A stretch of 15,845 nucleotides of DNA from Candidatus Anoxychlamydiales bacterium (GTDB taxonomy: Bacteria; Chlamydiota; Chlamydiia; Chlamydiales; SM23-39). The notes beneath the pieces were generated by a model, which worked only from the letters and a program-made list of their open reading frames with translations, was not told the DNA's origin and searched no databases. Shown piece by piece: positions 1 through 7,892 of this stretch. The first letter of the stretch is position 1; each line of letters starts with the position of its first letter. The DNA is taken from assembly GCA_011064905.1 (NCBI GenBank), contig JAAKFW010000010.1, forward strand, positions 1 to 15,845. Direction: 5' to 3'. The translations under genes were made by a program, and so were the position numbers.

Positions 1-27
1 TTCTTCATCTATTAAAAAAATTTTCAT
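1..27 (-). CDS. 5' end of a leftward gene, possibly a response regulator (partial)
   Basis: Read on the minus strand, an ATG at 27-25 opens nine codons that run off the left edge and give MKIFLIDEE. This looks like the first strand of a response-regulator receiver domain, where a hydrophobic run starting MKI is followed by an acidic cluster that binds Mg2+ (usually DD or DE). Nine residues are too few to prove the family, and the Asp that accepts phosphate lies outside the window. A plausible promoter lies just upstream, but there is no clear Shine-Dalgarno sequence. The gene diverges from the GH18-like gene across a 459-bp spacer. Confidence 0.35.
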
Positions 28-37
28 AATAAAAAAT

Positions 38-65
38 TTTATAAAACTTGGGGATTTATTGTAAA
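38..65 (-). promoter_or_regulatory. Possible sigma70-type promoter for the leftward edge gene
   Basis: On the minus strand TTTACA (65-60) is separated by 16 bases from TATAAA (43-38), which lies 10 bases upstream of the ATG at 27. Spacing and both boxes are close to consensus, but in DNA this AT-rich such matches arise easily. Confidence 0.35.
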
Positions 66-89
66 AGGTTTTTTTTAATCTTCACTCCC

Positions 90-140
90 GAGATGTATAG
101 TTTAAGCGGTTATTGAACTCATAGTATTTCTCCGTTTTTT
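90..140 (+). terminator. Imperfect hairpin followed by a T run
   Basis: AGTTTAA (99-105) pairs with TTGAACT (113-119) with one G-T wobble. The stem is extended by TAT/ATA around a bulge and by GAGA (90-93) with TCTC (129-132). Six T residues follow at 135-140. It could be a rho-independent terminator on the plus strand, but no plus-strand gene upstream of it is visible, so it might instead end a small RNA. Confidence 0.28.
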
Positions 141-167
141 ATTAAAATTATTTTATTTATTATCAAA

Positions 168-205
168 ATAACTACATTATTATTAAATAATAATAATGTA
201 GTTAT
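168..205. repeat. 17-bp perfect inverted repeat with 4-base loop
   Basis: The arm at 168-184 (ATAACTACATTATTATT) is exactly complementary to 189-205 around the loop AAAT. A 17-bp perfect stem is well beyond chance even in AT-rich DNA. It has almost no G+C and no clean T tail, so it is not a typical terminator. A cruciform or protein-binding site is possible. Confidence 0.9.
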
Positions 206-209
206 AGAT

Positions 210-231
210 TATTTACTAATATTAGTAAATA
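210..231. repeat. 22-bp perfect palindrome
   Basis: The half-site TATTTACTAAT (210-220) is followed directly by its exact reverse complement (221-231) with no spacer. It begins four bases after the preceding 17-bp inverted repeat. A spacerless palindrome of this length is typical of a dimeric regulator site. It sits between two divergent genes, one of which may be a response regulator, but its function is inferred only. Confidence 0.85.
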
Positions 232-454
232 TTTTACTTTAATCTTAAAAAAAACGCCTAAGCAACTTATAACTAATGACATAACAGGATTTATTTATTT
301 ATTTTTAATAATCTAAAAATTCTATTATCTGTTCCATTACTCGATAGTTCTCGCTTAAAGATATGTAAAGTAAACATTTTAATCATTTCTTTAAACTAGT
401 TAATGCTATATAATTAAACTTATAAATTATTAATAATACTTTTTATAAAAACAT

Positions 455-460
455 TATAAT
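455..460 (+). promoter_or_regulatory. -10 box upstream of the GH18-like gene
   Basis: A perfect TATAAT lies 26 bases before the start codon. No good -35 element is found at 16-18 bases upstream, where only AT-rich sequence occurs. A strong AAGGAGG at 473-479 follows, seven bases from the ATG. Confidence 0.45.
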
Positions 461-486
461 AAAACGCAATGTAAGGAGGCAATAAC

Positions 487-1806
487 ATGTCGATTCCTAA
501 AATATTAACTTTTTCAAAAGAAGCTAAATTCCCAGTTCCCGAAAGAGTTCAAGAAAATGTAAAAGCTATGAACTTTTCCAAAAGCATTGGAAATAATAAT
601 TTAGGAGCTTCACTATCTTTAGTGTCTAAAAAAACATCCGGACTTATATCAGGGGCAGTAATTATCCCAAATCCAAAATACATAGCAAAAGCAACTCTAA
701 ATAAAATTAGAAAAATAAATCCCTTTAGAAATAAACAAGCCACTTCTCAAATCAAAAATAGCACCTATATTGATATGGGAGTTTTTGAAGGATTATTAGG
801 TAAAGCAATTACTTGGTATTCTGAAAATTATCCAAAAGGATTTTATGACACTAAAAATTTAGATGCTCAACTAGACTCTGTTTTCAATCCTTTAGTTGCA
901 GATGGTACAGATGAGATAAATTTAAGTTTTGCTCAAATCTCTAATATCGCAGCCATATTAAATCCTGATCTAACTAAATCCTATTCCGGAACAGATAAGA
1001 TTTTAGAGATTTTAAGATATAATCCATCTGGAGATAATCTAGCCATGAATAAACCAATCGTACAAGATGGCAAAAAATTACCTCAGGATATCATTCAATA
1101 CATATCATCTTATGCGAATTCAAAAGGCATAAAAGTTGATCTATCTTTTGGTGGAGCAATAGCTACAAATACTGATTATGTAATTGGCGATCCTACAACT
1201 GCTGCAAATAATTTAGTAGCTTTAATGGATAAATATAATATGGAAACAGTTGATTTTGATATAGAAGACGTATCAGGATTAATGGCAAATGGAGACGCTA
1301 AAGTACTTTCATTTTTAAAAACGCTTCATAGCGCTTTAGCTGCCAAGAATAAAAAAGTTCTATTAACTGTTCTAGGATCTGCAGCTAACGGCCCTAGAGG
1401 GCCTTTAAAAGCGATATTTAATGAGTTTGATTCATGTGCTGATGGAGTTAGATTGATGCTTTATAGTAACGCTCAGTTTTATATCGATGCTAATAACACA
1501 GATTGGGGTTTTAAAACATGGGTAGAAATCATTAAAGATCCATCAAAAATAAGCATTGGATTTTATGATAAAATTGCATATGAAACTCCTCAAAGCTCAG
1601 ATCCTGATTATAGCGCTGAAAAATATAGTGACTTTCCTACAAACCCAACAAGAGCCCAAGCCGCTGCTTGGATCTATAAAAAGGTATCTAAAGATTCGGG
1701 GTTAACTATATCTCAATTAGGCGCACCTTTTACTTGGACAGATGATCCCCTTACAATCTCAACTAATCAATTTTTTCAAGATTTTGATAAAGATTTAAAT
1801 CAGTAA
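487..1806 (+). CDS. GH18-like (chitinase-fold) protein, no signal peptide
   Basis: This 439-residue protein carries the landmarks of glycoside hydrolase family 18: SFGG (220-223, the SxGG motif), the active-site strand ETVDFDIE (253-260, DxxDxDxE with the first Asp replaced by Glu and the acid/base Glu kept at 260), and an MxY-type motif, MLY (324-326). GH18 enzymes cleave chitin or related beta-1,4-GlcNAc chains, and some relatives are non-catalytic lectins. Residues 1-100 are basic and Ser/Lys/Asn-rich and match nothing I know. There is no Sec signal or lipobox, so the protein is either cytoplasmic or exported another way, for example by type III secretion (inference). The start is well set by AAGGAGG at 473-479. 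The gene stands alone and ends at a clear terminator. The GH18 assignment is fairly secure; the substrate is unknown. Confidence 0.75.
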   Translation: MSIPKILTFSKEAKFPVPERVQENVKAMNFSKSIGNNNLGASLSLVSKKTSGLISGAVIIPNPKYIAKATLNKIRKINPFRNKQATSQIKNSTYIDMGVFEGLLGKAITWYSENYPKGFYDTKNLDAQLDSVFNPLVADGTDEINLSFAQISNIAAILNPDLTKSYSGTDKILEILRYNPSGDNLAMNKPIVQDGKKLPQDIIQYISSYANSKGIKVDLSFGGAIATNTDYVIGDPTTAANNLVALMDKYNMETVDFDIEDVSGLMANGDAKVLSFLKTLHSALAAKNKKVLLTVLGSAANGPRGPLKAIFNEFDSCADGVRLMLYSNAQFYIDANNTDWGFKTWVEIIKDPSKISIGFYDKIAYETPQSSDPDYSAEKYSDFPTNPTRAQAAAWIYKKVSKDSGLTISQLGAPFTWTDDPLTISTNQFFQDFDKDLNQ

Positions 1807-2057
1807 TTTTTTAGATCAACTTTGTTAAACACTCCAGCTTTTGGTGGAGTGTTTTTTTTGTTTATAAGAAAGTTTTTAGCTGAAAGAGTTAAAAAATCAT
1901 TAAACTTAAAACTATCGCGCTTACAATTGTTATTATTGCTATTCTTTAAAGTTCCATGTTTTAGGCCACGATCTGTTGAAGATTTGAATCTAAGTACATA
2001 ATAAGGATCCATTCTTCTAGCAAGTTCAATAAAAAGAATTTTTAATAAAACAGCCAT
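1800..2057 (-). CDS. Small hypothetical ORF, possibly a gene remnant
   Basis: This 85-codon leftward ORF starts (MAVLLKILF) inside the last codons of the ORF at 2042-2290, as coupled genes do. Its 3' part runs backwards through the terminator of the GH18-like gene and into that gene's last bases, so at least its C-terminus is unlikely to be native. It contains HGTLKN, which resembles HGTLHN in the upstream ORF in the same reading frame, matching a 12-base nucleotide repeat. I do not recognise a family. It may be a decayed gene or a chance frame. Confidence 0.2.
   Translation of the reverse strand: MAVLLKILFIELARRMDPYYVLRFKSSTDRGLKHGTLKNSNNNNCKRDSFKFNDFLTLSAKNFLINKKNTPPKAGVFNKVDLKNY
1827..1860 (+). 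terminator. Rho-independent terminator of the GH18-like gene
   Basis: AACACTCCA (1828-1836) pairs perfectly with TGGAGTGTT (1845-1853) around an 8-base loop, and eight T residues run from 1852 to 1859. It begins about 20 bases after the stop codon. Confidence 0.9.
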
Positions 2058-2290
2058 TTTTTTTCTCGTTCGGAGGAGTAATTATTTAAAAAATTATCCC
2101 ACTCAAAATCATCTATATAAGTTTCTAAAATGTTTGAGCAATCCAGTTGATTATGTAAAGTTCCATGAAGGGAAATAGGCGCTGCCTTTCGCCTTGAAAG
2201 ACGCTTCTTCTGGGAGATCTCATTCAGCATAAGCACTGGCAAGGGTTTGCAGAATTTCTCAATTTCACGGACTCCTTGAGGATCTACCAC
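2042..2290 (-). CDS. Small hypothetical ORF in a G+C-rich patch
   Basis: This 82-codon leftward ORF has a GTG start. The frame stays open for eight codons further upstream without a usual start, and the nearest Shine-Dalgarno-like AAGGAG lies too far from the GTG, so the true 5' end may be lost. By count 57 of 120 bases at 2161-2280 are G or C, far above the surroundings, which points to DNA of different origin. The protein is charged, with a basic QKKRLSRRK segment and an acidic, aromatic tail (DDFEWDNF). The tail and the overlap with a following MAVLL start recall toxin-antitoxin pairs, but I see no diagnostic domain. Confidence 0.3.
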   Translation of the reverse strand: MVDPQGVREIEKFCKPLPVLMLNEISQKKRLSRRKAAPISLHGTLHNQLDCSNILETYIDDFEWDNFLNNYSSEREKKWLFY

Positions 2291-2598
2291 GATAAGCTGG
2301 ATAAGAGATAATTATATTCTCCTTTATTAAAATTTTTAAGAGAAACGATTATATATTTTAAAATATTGATATTAAGAAAGTCTTAAAAAAAGAGAATAAA
2401 AAAGCTGAATAAAAACCTAAAAAAAAAAAAATTATGATCTAAATAATCTCTTATTATATTCTTAATATTTAAAAAATTAATTTGAAAAATATACTACTTT
2501 TTTGTAAAAATTGACATAAGTGGTGAAATTAAAAAAACCTAATTAATTGTGAATAAATCAGACTCATTTTATAATGAGCTAAGAAAAAGTAAAAAAAC
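2291..2598. other. AT-rich spacer before the TPR gene
   Basis: This is very AT-rich with a 13-base A run near 2421-2433. The only supported elements are the TPR-gene promoter at 2547-2575 and an unpaired TTGACA at 2511-2516, which has no -10 box at a usable distance. No gene is seen. Confidence 0.6.
2547..2575 (+). promoter_or_regulatory. Sigma70-type promoter of the TPR gene
   Basis: TTGTGA (2547-2552) and a perfect TATAAT (2570-2575) are separated by exactly 17 bases. Transcription would start near 2582, leaving a leader of about 17 bases. Chlamydial sigma66 recognises this class of site. Confidence 0.6.
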
Positions 2599-4665
2599 AT
2601 GAACCAAATACATTTTATAGAACAGTTATATAACAAATATTTTCCTCAAAGCTTTGCTAAGGGTTTGAAGTTAACTCACATATCAGAGGATATGGAAGCG
2701 TTGCCTCAAGAAGAGAAAAAAAAGCTAGCAAATACTCTTCTTTCAAAAGCAGAGGAGATATTGTCAAAAGAAGATTTAAATGCTATTAAATTATTTAATG
2801 AAGCTGCGCAACTAGACCCAACAAATCCTCTTATTTGGTATAGACAAGGACTTGCTTTTTTTGAATATGGAACAGCTACTAACAATGAAAAGGCTCTGCA
2901 ACTTGCTAGTAAAAATTTTAAAATAGCAATTAGTTTTGATACAGAAATATTTGATTTTTGGTGGGCTTGGGGAAATGTATTATTTGTACTTGGAAATCAA
3001 AAAGAAGAGTATCACTATTTTTTAGAAGCTAAAAAAAAGTATAAACAAGCAATTGGACTTTCTAAAAATCAAACAGATGATATTTTAGCTGAGCTTTATT
3101 GGGATAGAGGCCTTATACATACAAAGATAGCAGAGCACTCTGGAGAAGCTATTGATATTAAAAAAGCTATAGAAGATTTTTTAAAATCAATGAGCTACCA
3201 AAAAGAAGCGCCAGCTTCCTTTTTTAATGACTTAGGATCAGCTTACTTAAAGATGGGAGAGCTTATTAATGATAATAATATCTATCTTCAAGCGATCGAT
3301 TATTTTAAACTAGCAACTAAAAAATCCCAAAAGTATGTAGATGCTTTTTCTTCAATTGCACATGCATATACCCAACTATATATAAATACATTAGATGAAG
3401 GTTATTTTACTTTAGCAAACAAACATTTTGAAATATCTTTAGAGATCAATCCATTAGATGCAACTCTTTGGTTAGATTGGGCTCAGCTTCTAGGAGAGAG
3501 CGGAAAATTAAATAGGGATTCAAAAAAATTAAGAGCTTCTATTGAAAAATGTATAAGAGCAAAAAGAAGAGATAAAAAATCAAATCAGATAATCCCTCAA
3601 TGGGTAGAATCTTTAGCTCTTTTAGGCGCATATACAAATAGATTAGATTTAATAATAGAAGCTGAAAATAAAATAATGAAAGCAACTGATCAATATTCAG
3701 ATGAGAGCGATCTTTGGTATTCATACGGAATATGTATGAGAGCTTTTGCTATGTATTACGATGATATCGATTATGATTTTTTTGCTATTGAAAAATTTCA
3801 AATAGGTCTTTCATTAGATAGAAGCAACCCGGAGCTTTGGGCAGAAATAGCAGCTACGCATTTGGCACTTGGAAAAGATTTAGAAGACATCGATATGTTA
3901 GAGAGAGCAATAAAATTTTATGTAAAAGCAATAGATCTAAAACCGGCCTGCCCTTCTATTATTTTTGATTACGCAAAAACACTCACAACACTCGCTCAGC
4001 TAACTTTAAATCAAAATACTCTAGAAGAAGGTATTAGACAGTTTGAAATAGCTCTTTCTTTACAAAAAAACGCAATACTCTCGCATCCAGATTGGATTTT
4101 TTATTATGGATGCGCTTTAGATCTTTTAGGAGATCTCTTTGAAAAAGAGAGTTTTTATCTAAAAGCTATTGATATCTTTAATAATGTGCTCTTGGTAGAT
4201 CCTGATTTTGAAAAGATTCATTTTCGATTAGCTCTATCTTTTACACATCTATTAGAAGTGCAACCAAAAACTGAATATTTTGAAAAAGCTAATAACTGCT
4301 TTCAAATTGCAACAAAACAAAATATTGAAGATGATACAGTTTGGTTGGAATGGGCTCTGATGTTAATCTCTTACTCTTTTGAAAGCATCGACCCGGATAA
4401 TCAAAAAAAATATTATCTAGAGGCTGAGCAAAAATTACTTAAAGCAGGAAGCCTTGGCAACCAACACACATATTATCATTTAGCTTGTCTATATTCTCTT
4501 TGCTCAAAATTTGAAGAATCAATTAATTTTCTGGAAAAAGCAAAAGAGATCGATATGCTCCCTCCTATTGATGAAATGCTAGATGATGAATGGTTAGATA
4601 ATTTAAGAGCACATGATCTATTTTCTCAATTTTTATATGAAATTGAAAAAAAACAAAATATCTAG
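2599..4665 (+). CDS. Large tetratricopeptide (TPR) repeat protein
   Basis: The 688-residue protein is predicted almost wholly helical and is built from about a dozen degenerate TPR-like units. Each has an aromatic-rich first helix such as LWYRQGLAFFEYG-type or LWLDWAQLLGESG (about 290-303) and a second helix ending in an ALSLNP-like turn (SLEINPLD, SLDRSNPE, AIDLKPAC). The last unit (YYHLACLYSLCSKFEESINFLEKA, about 630-653) is the most canonical. TPR arrays bind other proteins and have no catalytic role. There is no signal peptide or membrane segment, so it is probably cytoplasmic, and type III export cannot be excluded. The ATG follows only an A-rich weak ribosome site. The gene lies upstream of yidC, which has its own promoter. 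The partner protein is unknown. Confidence 0.8.
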   Translation: MNQIHFIEQLYNKYFPQSFAKGLKLTHISEDMEALPQEEKKKLANTLLSKAEEILSKEDLNAIKLFNEAAQLDPTNPLIWYRQGLAFFEYGTATNNEKALQLASKNFKIAISFDTEIFDFWWAWGNVLFVLGNQKEEYHYFLEAKKKYKQAIGLSKNQTDDILAELYWDRGLIHTKIAEHSGEAIDIKKAIEDFLKSMSYQKEAPASFFNDLGSAYLKMGELINDNNIYLQAIDYFKLATKKSQKYVDAFSSIAHAYTQLYINTLDEGYFTLANKHFEISLEINPLDATLWLDWAQLLGESGKLNRDSKKLRASIEKCIRAKRRDKKSNQIIPQWVESLALLGAYTNRLDLIIEAENKIMKATDQYSDESDLWYSYGICMRAFAMYYDDIDYDFFAIEKFQIGLSLDRSNPELWAEIAATHLALGKDLEDIDMLERAIKFYVKAIDLKPACPSIIFDYAKTLTTLAQLTLNQNTLEEGIRQFEIALSLQKNAILSHPDWIFYYGCALDLLGDLFEKESFYLKAIDIFNNVLLVDPDFEKIHFRLALSFTHLLEVQPKTEYFEKANNCFQIATKQNIEDDTVWLEWALMLISYSFESIDPDNQKKYYLEAEQKLLKAGSLGNQHTYYHLACLYSLCSKFEESINFLEKAKEIDMLPPIDEMLDDEWLDNLRAHDLFSQFLYEIEKKQNI

Positions 4666-4682
4666 TCTGCATTTCAAGATTT

Positions 4683-4691
4683 TGCTATAGT
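4683..4691 (+). promoter_or_regulatory. Extended -10 promoter of yidC-dnaA
   Basis: TGC-TATAGT forms an extended -10 element (TGn plus hexamer) 31 bases before the yidC start. No strong -35 is present, which is usual for extended -10 sites. The same TTTTGCTA context recurs before the lipoprotein operon at 12564-12571. Confidence 0.45.
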
Positions 4692-4722
4692 AAATTCATA
4701 TAAATATTAAAGGACCAAATAC

Positions 4723-6576
4723 ATGGACAAACGTACAATTATTTTCATTATACTTTTAGCTGCAAGTTTTTATGTAATGCAATTTATTTTCCCGCCTCCA
4801 AAAGCAACTGTTCAAGCAACTAAAATAATAACTCAGGAGAAACCTGAAGAGAGAAGAGAGTATGCACCAAGCATAGCGCAAAAAGAGAAAGAGAGTTTTT
4901 ATGTTATTGAAAATGATTTCCAGCAGCTCGTTTTTTCAACAAAAGGAGGAGCTCTTAGCGAGATAAACCTACCTTTTAAAACAAAACAAAATCAAAAAAG
5001 TGTTGTTAATGAAATTGACTTTGATAGAGACATTTTAGAAAAATCAAGACCAAACGCTACTTTCCCACTTCATTCATATCAAACTTTTGAAGATGGTAAA
5101 ATTGTTGAAAAAAAAGGAGAATTAAGCGGCTATTATCCACTACTTAGAAGACAAATAATAGGAAGAGAAGAAAACATTTCACCTAGTTTTTATGCATTAA
5201 ATATAGTTAGCGACCAAGATAATTTAGAAAATTCCATATATAAAGTTGTTAGATTAGAAAAAGATTTTATCGAATTTGAGCTTGAAACATCTAATAGAAG
5301 AATTGTAAAAACATATCAGTTTGCTAAAGAAGCTCCCTACACCTTTGAAATGTCCATTAATATAGAGGGAGACTCAAAAAATCTTTGGCTAACATCTGGA
5401 GTGCCGGAAGTAGAGCTAACATCCGGAAGACACTCCCCCGCTCTAAAAATCAGAACCTATAGAAAACAAAAAAATGTAGTAGATCAGCTCACGCTTCCTA
5501 AAAGCATAAGTACAATATCATCAATTTATCCTGATTGGATATGTGATTCTAACGGATTTTTAGGAATCATCGTTGACCCTTTAGATGAGATCCCGCCTGG
5601 ATACAGAACTAAATATATAGCAGGAAACACACTTCCAACTAGACTTACTTTAATAGACCCTCAATACAAACTATATCCAGCTGATAAATATCCAGGTTAT
5701 GAGATGTTTTTACCTCTAAAATCTGATAACAAAAAAACAAACTTTAGAATATTTTCAGGTCCTTTTGCTAAAGATATTTTAAAAGCTGTAGATGCAACGT
5801 ATTCTAATGCGATTACAGGATATAATCCAGAGTATATCGGAGCAAAAAGCTTTCATGGATTTTTTGCTTTTGTATCTGAGCCTTTTGGTAAACTGATGTT
5901 TATCTTAATGCAGCTTTTTCATAAAACAACTCACTCTTGGGGCCTTTCAATAATACTTCTAACTTTTGTTTTAAGAGTTATGCTCTATCCTTTAAATGCT
6001 TGGACAATAAAATCTCAAATTAAGATGCAAGAGTTTGCTCCTAAAATGAAAGAGCTTCAAAAAAAATACGCAAACAATCCTCAAAAGCAAAAAATGGAAA
6101 TGGTAAAATTATATAAAACAAAAGGCTCTAATCCATTAATGGGTTGTTTTCCAATGTTTATTCAGCTTCCATTTTTATTTGGTATGTTTGATCTTTTAAA
6201 ATCTACCTTTGAGCTAAGAGGAGCTGTTTTTATACCGGGATGGATAAATAACTTAACCGCACCTGACGTCCTCTTTAGCTGGTCAATGCCGATTCCTTTA
6301 ATAGGAACGTCTTTTCATGTCCTGCCTCTTATTATGGGCGCTGTAATGTATCTGCAATCAAAATTCATGGCAAAAAAACCCCAAAAAGATGGACCTTTAA
6401 CCGATCAAGAAAAGCAGCAAAAAATGTTAACTCTATTTATGCCGTTAATATTTACTTTTATTTTTTATAAAATGCCATCGGGATTAAATATTTACTATTT
6501 ATTCTTCTCATTATTTGGTATTTTGCAACAATGGATAATGAACAAACAACAAAAGAAAAATTTAATTAAACCATGA
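4723..6576 (+). CDS. yidC: Membrane protein insertase YidC
   Basis: YidC inserts and folds inner-membrane proteins, alone or with SecYEG. The 617-residue protein has the Gram-negative layout. An N-terminal membrane segment (about 5-22) is followed by a large periplasmic beta domain (about 55-390). The conserved five-helix core begins at SWGLSIILLTFVLRVMLYPL (405-424), whose Arg418 is the charged residue of the substrate groove. It continues through the second core helix with GCFPMFIQLPFLFGMF (474-489), a helix near 525-545, and a C-terminal hydrophobic pair ending in a Lys-rich tail. AAAGGA (4709-4714) sits eight bases before the ATG. The stop overlaps the dnaA start (ATGA), so the two genes are probably translated together. 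Confidence 0.95.
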   Translation: MDKRTIIFIILLAASFYVMQFIFPPPKATVQATKIITQEKPEERREYAPSIAQKEKESFYVIENDFQQLVFSTKGGALSEINLPFKTKQNQKSVVNEIDFDRDILEKSRPNATFPLHSYQTFEDGKIVEKKGELSGYYPLLRRQIIGREENISPSFYALNIVSDQDNLENSIYKVVRLEKDFIEFELETSNRRIVKTYQFAKEAPYTFEMSINIEGDSKNLWLTSGVPEVELTSGRHSPALKIRTYRKQKNVVDQLTLPKSISTISSIYPDWICDSNGFLGIIVDPLDEIPPGYRTKYIAGNTLPTRLTLIDPQYKLYPADKYPGYEMFLPLKSDNKKTNFRIFSGPFAKDILKAVDATYSNAITGYNPEYIGAKSFHGFFAFVSEPFGKLMFILMQLFHKTTHSWGLSIILLTFVLRVMLYPLNAWTIKSQIKMQEFAPKMKELQKKYANNPQKQKMEMVKLYKTKGSNPLMGCFPMFIQLPFLFGMFDLLKSTFELRGAVFIPGWINNLTAPDVLFSWSMPIPLIGTSFHVLPLIMGAVMYLQSKFMAKKPQKDGPLTDQEKQQKMLTLFMPLIFTFIFYKMPSGLNIYYLFFSLFGILQQWIMNKQQKKNLIKP

Positions 6577-7874
6577 AAGCTTGGAAGCTTTTTTTAAGCG
6601 ATCTAGAAAAAAAGATTGGAGCCACTACTGTTAGGAAGTGGCTCTATAGTTTAAAAGTAATTAAATTTGATGCTTGCAATCTATATTTAGAAGCTGAAAA
6701 TCATTTTGAAGCTAGATGGTTTGAAGAGCATATTAGACCTATTTTAAAAAGGGGCTTTTACAATGAGAATTTCCATAAGATAAAAGTTCATCTCTCTTTA
6801 AAAAATGCAGATTTAAAATCCAAAACTATAAAAGATGTAAAAAACCAAATAGTTTCAGATCCTTTAGAGACATATTTAACATTCGCATTTTTTATTGCCT
6901 CTGAAAATAATCTAATGAGTGTAAAACTTTTAAAAGAGGCTGTAGATAAAGGCTCTAGTTTTAATCCTATTTTTTTATATGGGCCTAAAGGTTCAGGAAA
7001 AACCCATCTTTTGCAAGCAACAGCTCATAAGTTCAAAGAGAACAATCTAAATGTTTTTTATGTGAATGCTAAAAGCTTTACTAACCATGTAGTCGATGCT
7101 ATTAGAAATGGGAATATGCAAGAGTTTAGAAAAGCTTATAGAAACTTAGATGTTTTAATAGTAGATGATATTCAGATATTTTCAAGGAAATTCGCAACCC
7201 AAGAAGAATTTTTCCATACTTTTAATACACTTCATTCAAACAATAAAACAATAATTTTAAGCTCAAATGTCCCTGTAACTATGTTAGATGATATCGAATC
7301 TAGATTAATCTCTCGTTTTGAATGGGGAATATCTCTATTTTTAGAAAAGCTAGAAAAAAAAGAGCTTAAAATAGTTTTAAACAATCAAGCAAGCATTTTA
7401 AATCTACACATAAACCCTCAAATAGAGAAATTCATCATAGATAATTTCAAAAGCATAATATCTATAAAAAAAGCTCTAAAAACTCTCGCTTTAAACGAAC
7501 ATTTAGAGAATCAAAAATCTTTAGAGTTACATAAAATTAAAAACTATCTCTCCCCTTTAATCGAAGAAGAAAATCAAAAAACTCTAAGTCAAGATATAAT
7601 AATAAATGAAGTCTCAATTTATTTTGGCATAACATCCAAAGATATTTTAGGTAGATCTCAAACCAAAGAAAGCACTCTTCCTCGTCAATTTTCTATGTAT
7701 CTTTGTAGAGAACTTTTAAAAATGCCTTATATGAAAATAGGAAAAGTTTTTACTAGAGATCACTCAACTGTTATGACTAGTGTCAAAACCATTAAAAAAG
7801 ATCTAGAGGCTAAAAATACCGATATATATTCAGCTTTTATGGAAGTTACAAAAAAACTAAATAACTTTTCTTAA
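6573..7874 (+). CDS. dnaA: Chromosomal replication initiator protein DnaA (chlamydial paralogue)
   Basis: DnaA binds DnaA boxes at oriC, forms an ATP-dependent filament and opens the duplex. The 433-residue protein has a short domain I (about 1-75) and an AAA+ domain with Walker A GPKGSGKT (137-144), Walker B VLIVDD (194-199) and a box-VII-like RLISRFEWG. Domain IV is a helix-turn-helix with the signature STLPRQFSMYLCRELL and DHSTV (396-400), where the His-Ser-Thr contact DNA. Domain II is nearly absent. Chlamydiae often carry two dnaA genes, and in C. trachomatis one lies beside yidC as here (from memory). Whether this copy is the main initiator cannot be told. Its start overlaps the yidC stop. 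No clear terminator follows. Confidence 0.95.
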   Translation: MKAWKLFLSDLEKKIGATTVRKWLYSLKVIKFDACNLYLEAENHFEARWFEEHIRPILKRGFYNENFHKIKVHLSLKNADLKSKTIKDVKNQIVSDPLETYLTFAFFIASENNLMSVKLLKEAVDKGSSFNPIFLYGPKGSGKTHLLQATAHKFKENNLNVFYVNAKSFTNHVVDAIRNGNMQEFRKAYRNLDVLIVDDIQIFSRKFATQEEFFHTFNTLHSNNKTIILSSNVPVTMLDDIESRLISRFEWGISLFLEKLEKKELKIVLNNQASILNLHINPQIEKFIIDNFKSIISIKKALKTLALNEHLENQKSLELHKIKNYLSPLIEEENQKTLSQDIIINEVSIYFGITSKDILGRSQTKESTLPRQFSMYLCRELLKMPYMKIGKVFTRDHSTVMTSVKTIKKDLEAKNTDIYSAFMEVTKKLNNFS

Positions 7875-7892
7875 TTAATAGCACGTTGCATT

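Larger units (their letters stand above)
28..486. other. AT-rich divergent spacer
   Basis: No convincing gene is present in this stretch. It holds the leftward promoter at 38-65, an imperfect hairpin with a T run near 90-140, two strong palindromes (168-205 and 210-231), and the -10 box and Shine-Dalgarno of the next gene. The part from about 232 to 450 shows nothing recognisable. Confidence 0.6.

Noticed and set aside
549..743. 64-codon minus-strand frame inside the GH18-like gene
   Set aside because: It lies wholly opposite a well-supported gene and has no ribosome site; likewise the minus-strand frames at 3539-3724, 11510-11734 and 11972-12199, which lie inside the TPR and glgX genes.
2042..2290. 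VapB-type antitoxin followed by a PIN toxin
   Set aside because: The overlap and the MAVLL start are suggestive, but no acidic PIN active-site residues or DNA-binding antitoxin fold are visible.
2511..2516. Perfect TTGACA as the -35 of the TPR gene
   Set aside because: No -10 box lies 16-18 bases downstream; the TTGTGA/TATAAT pair at 2547-2575 fits much better.
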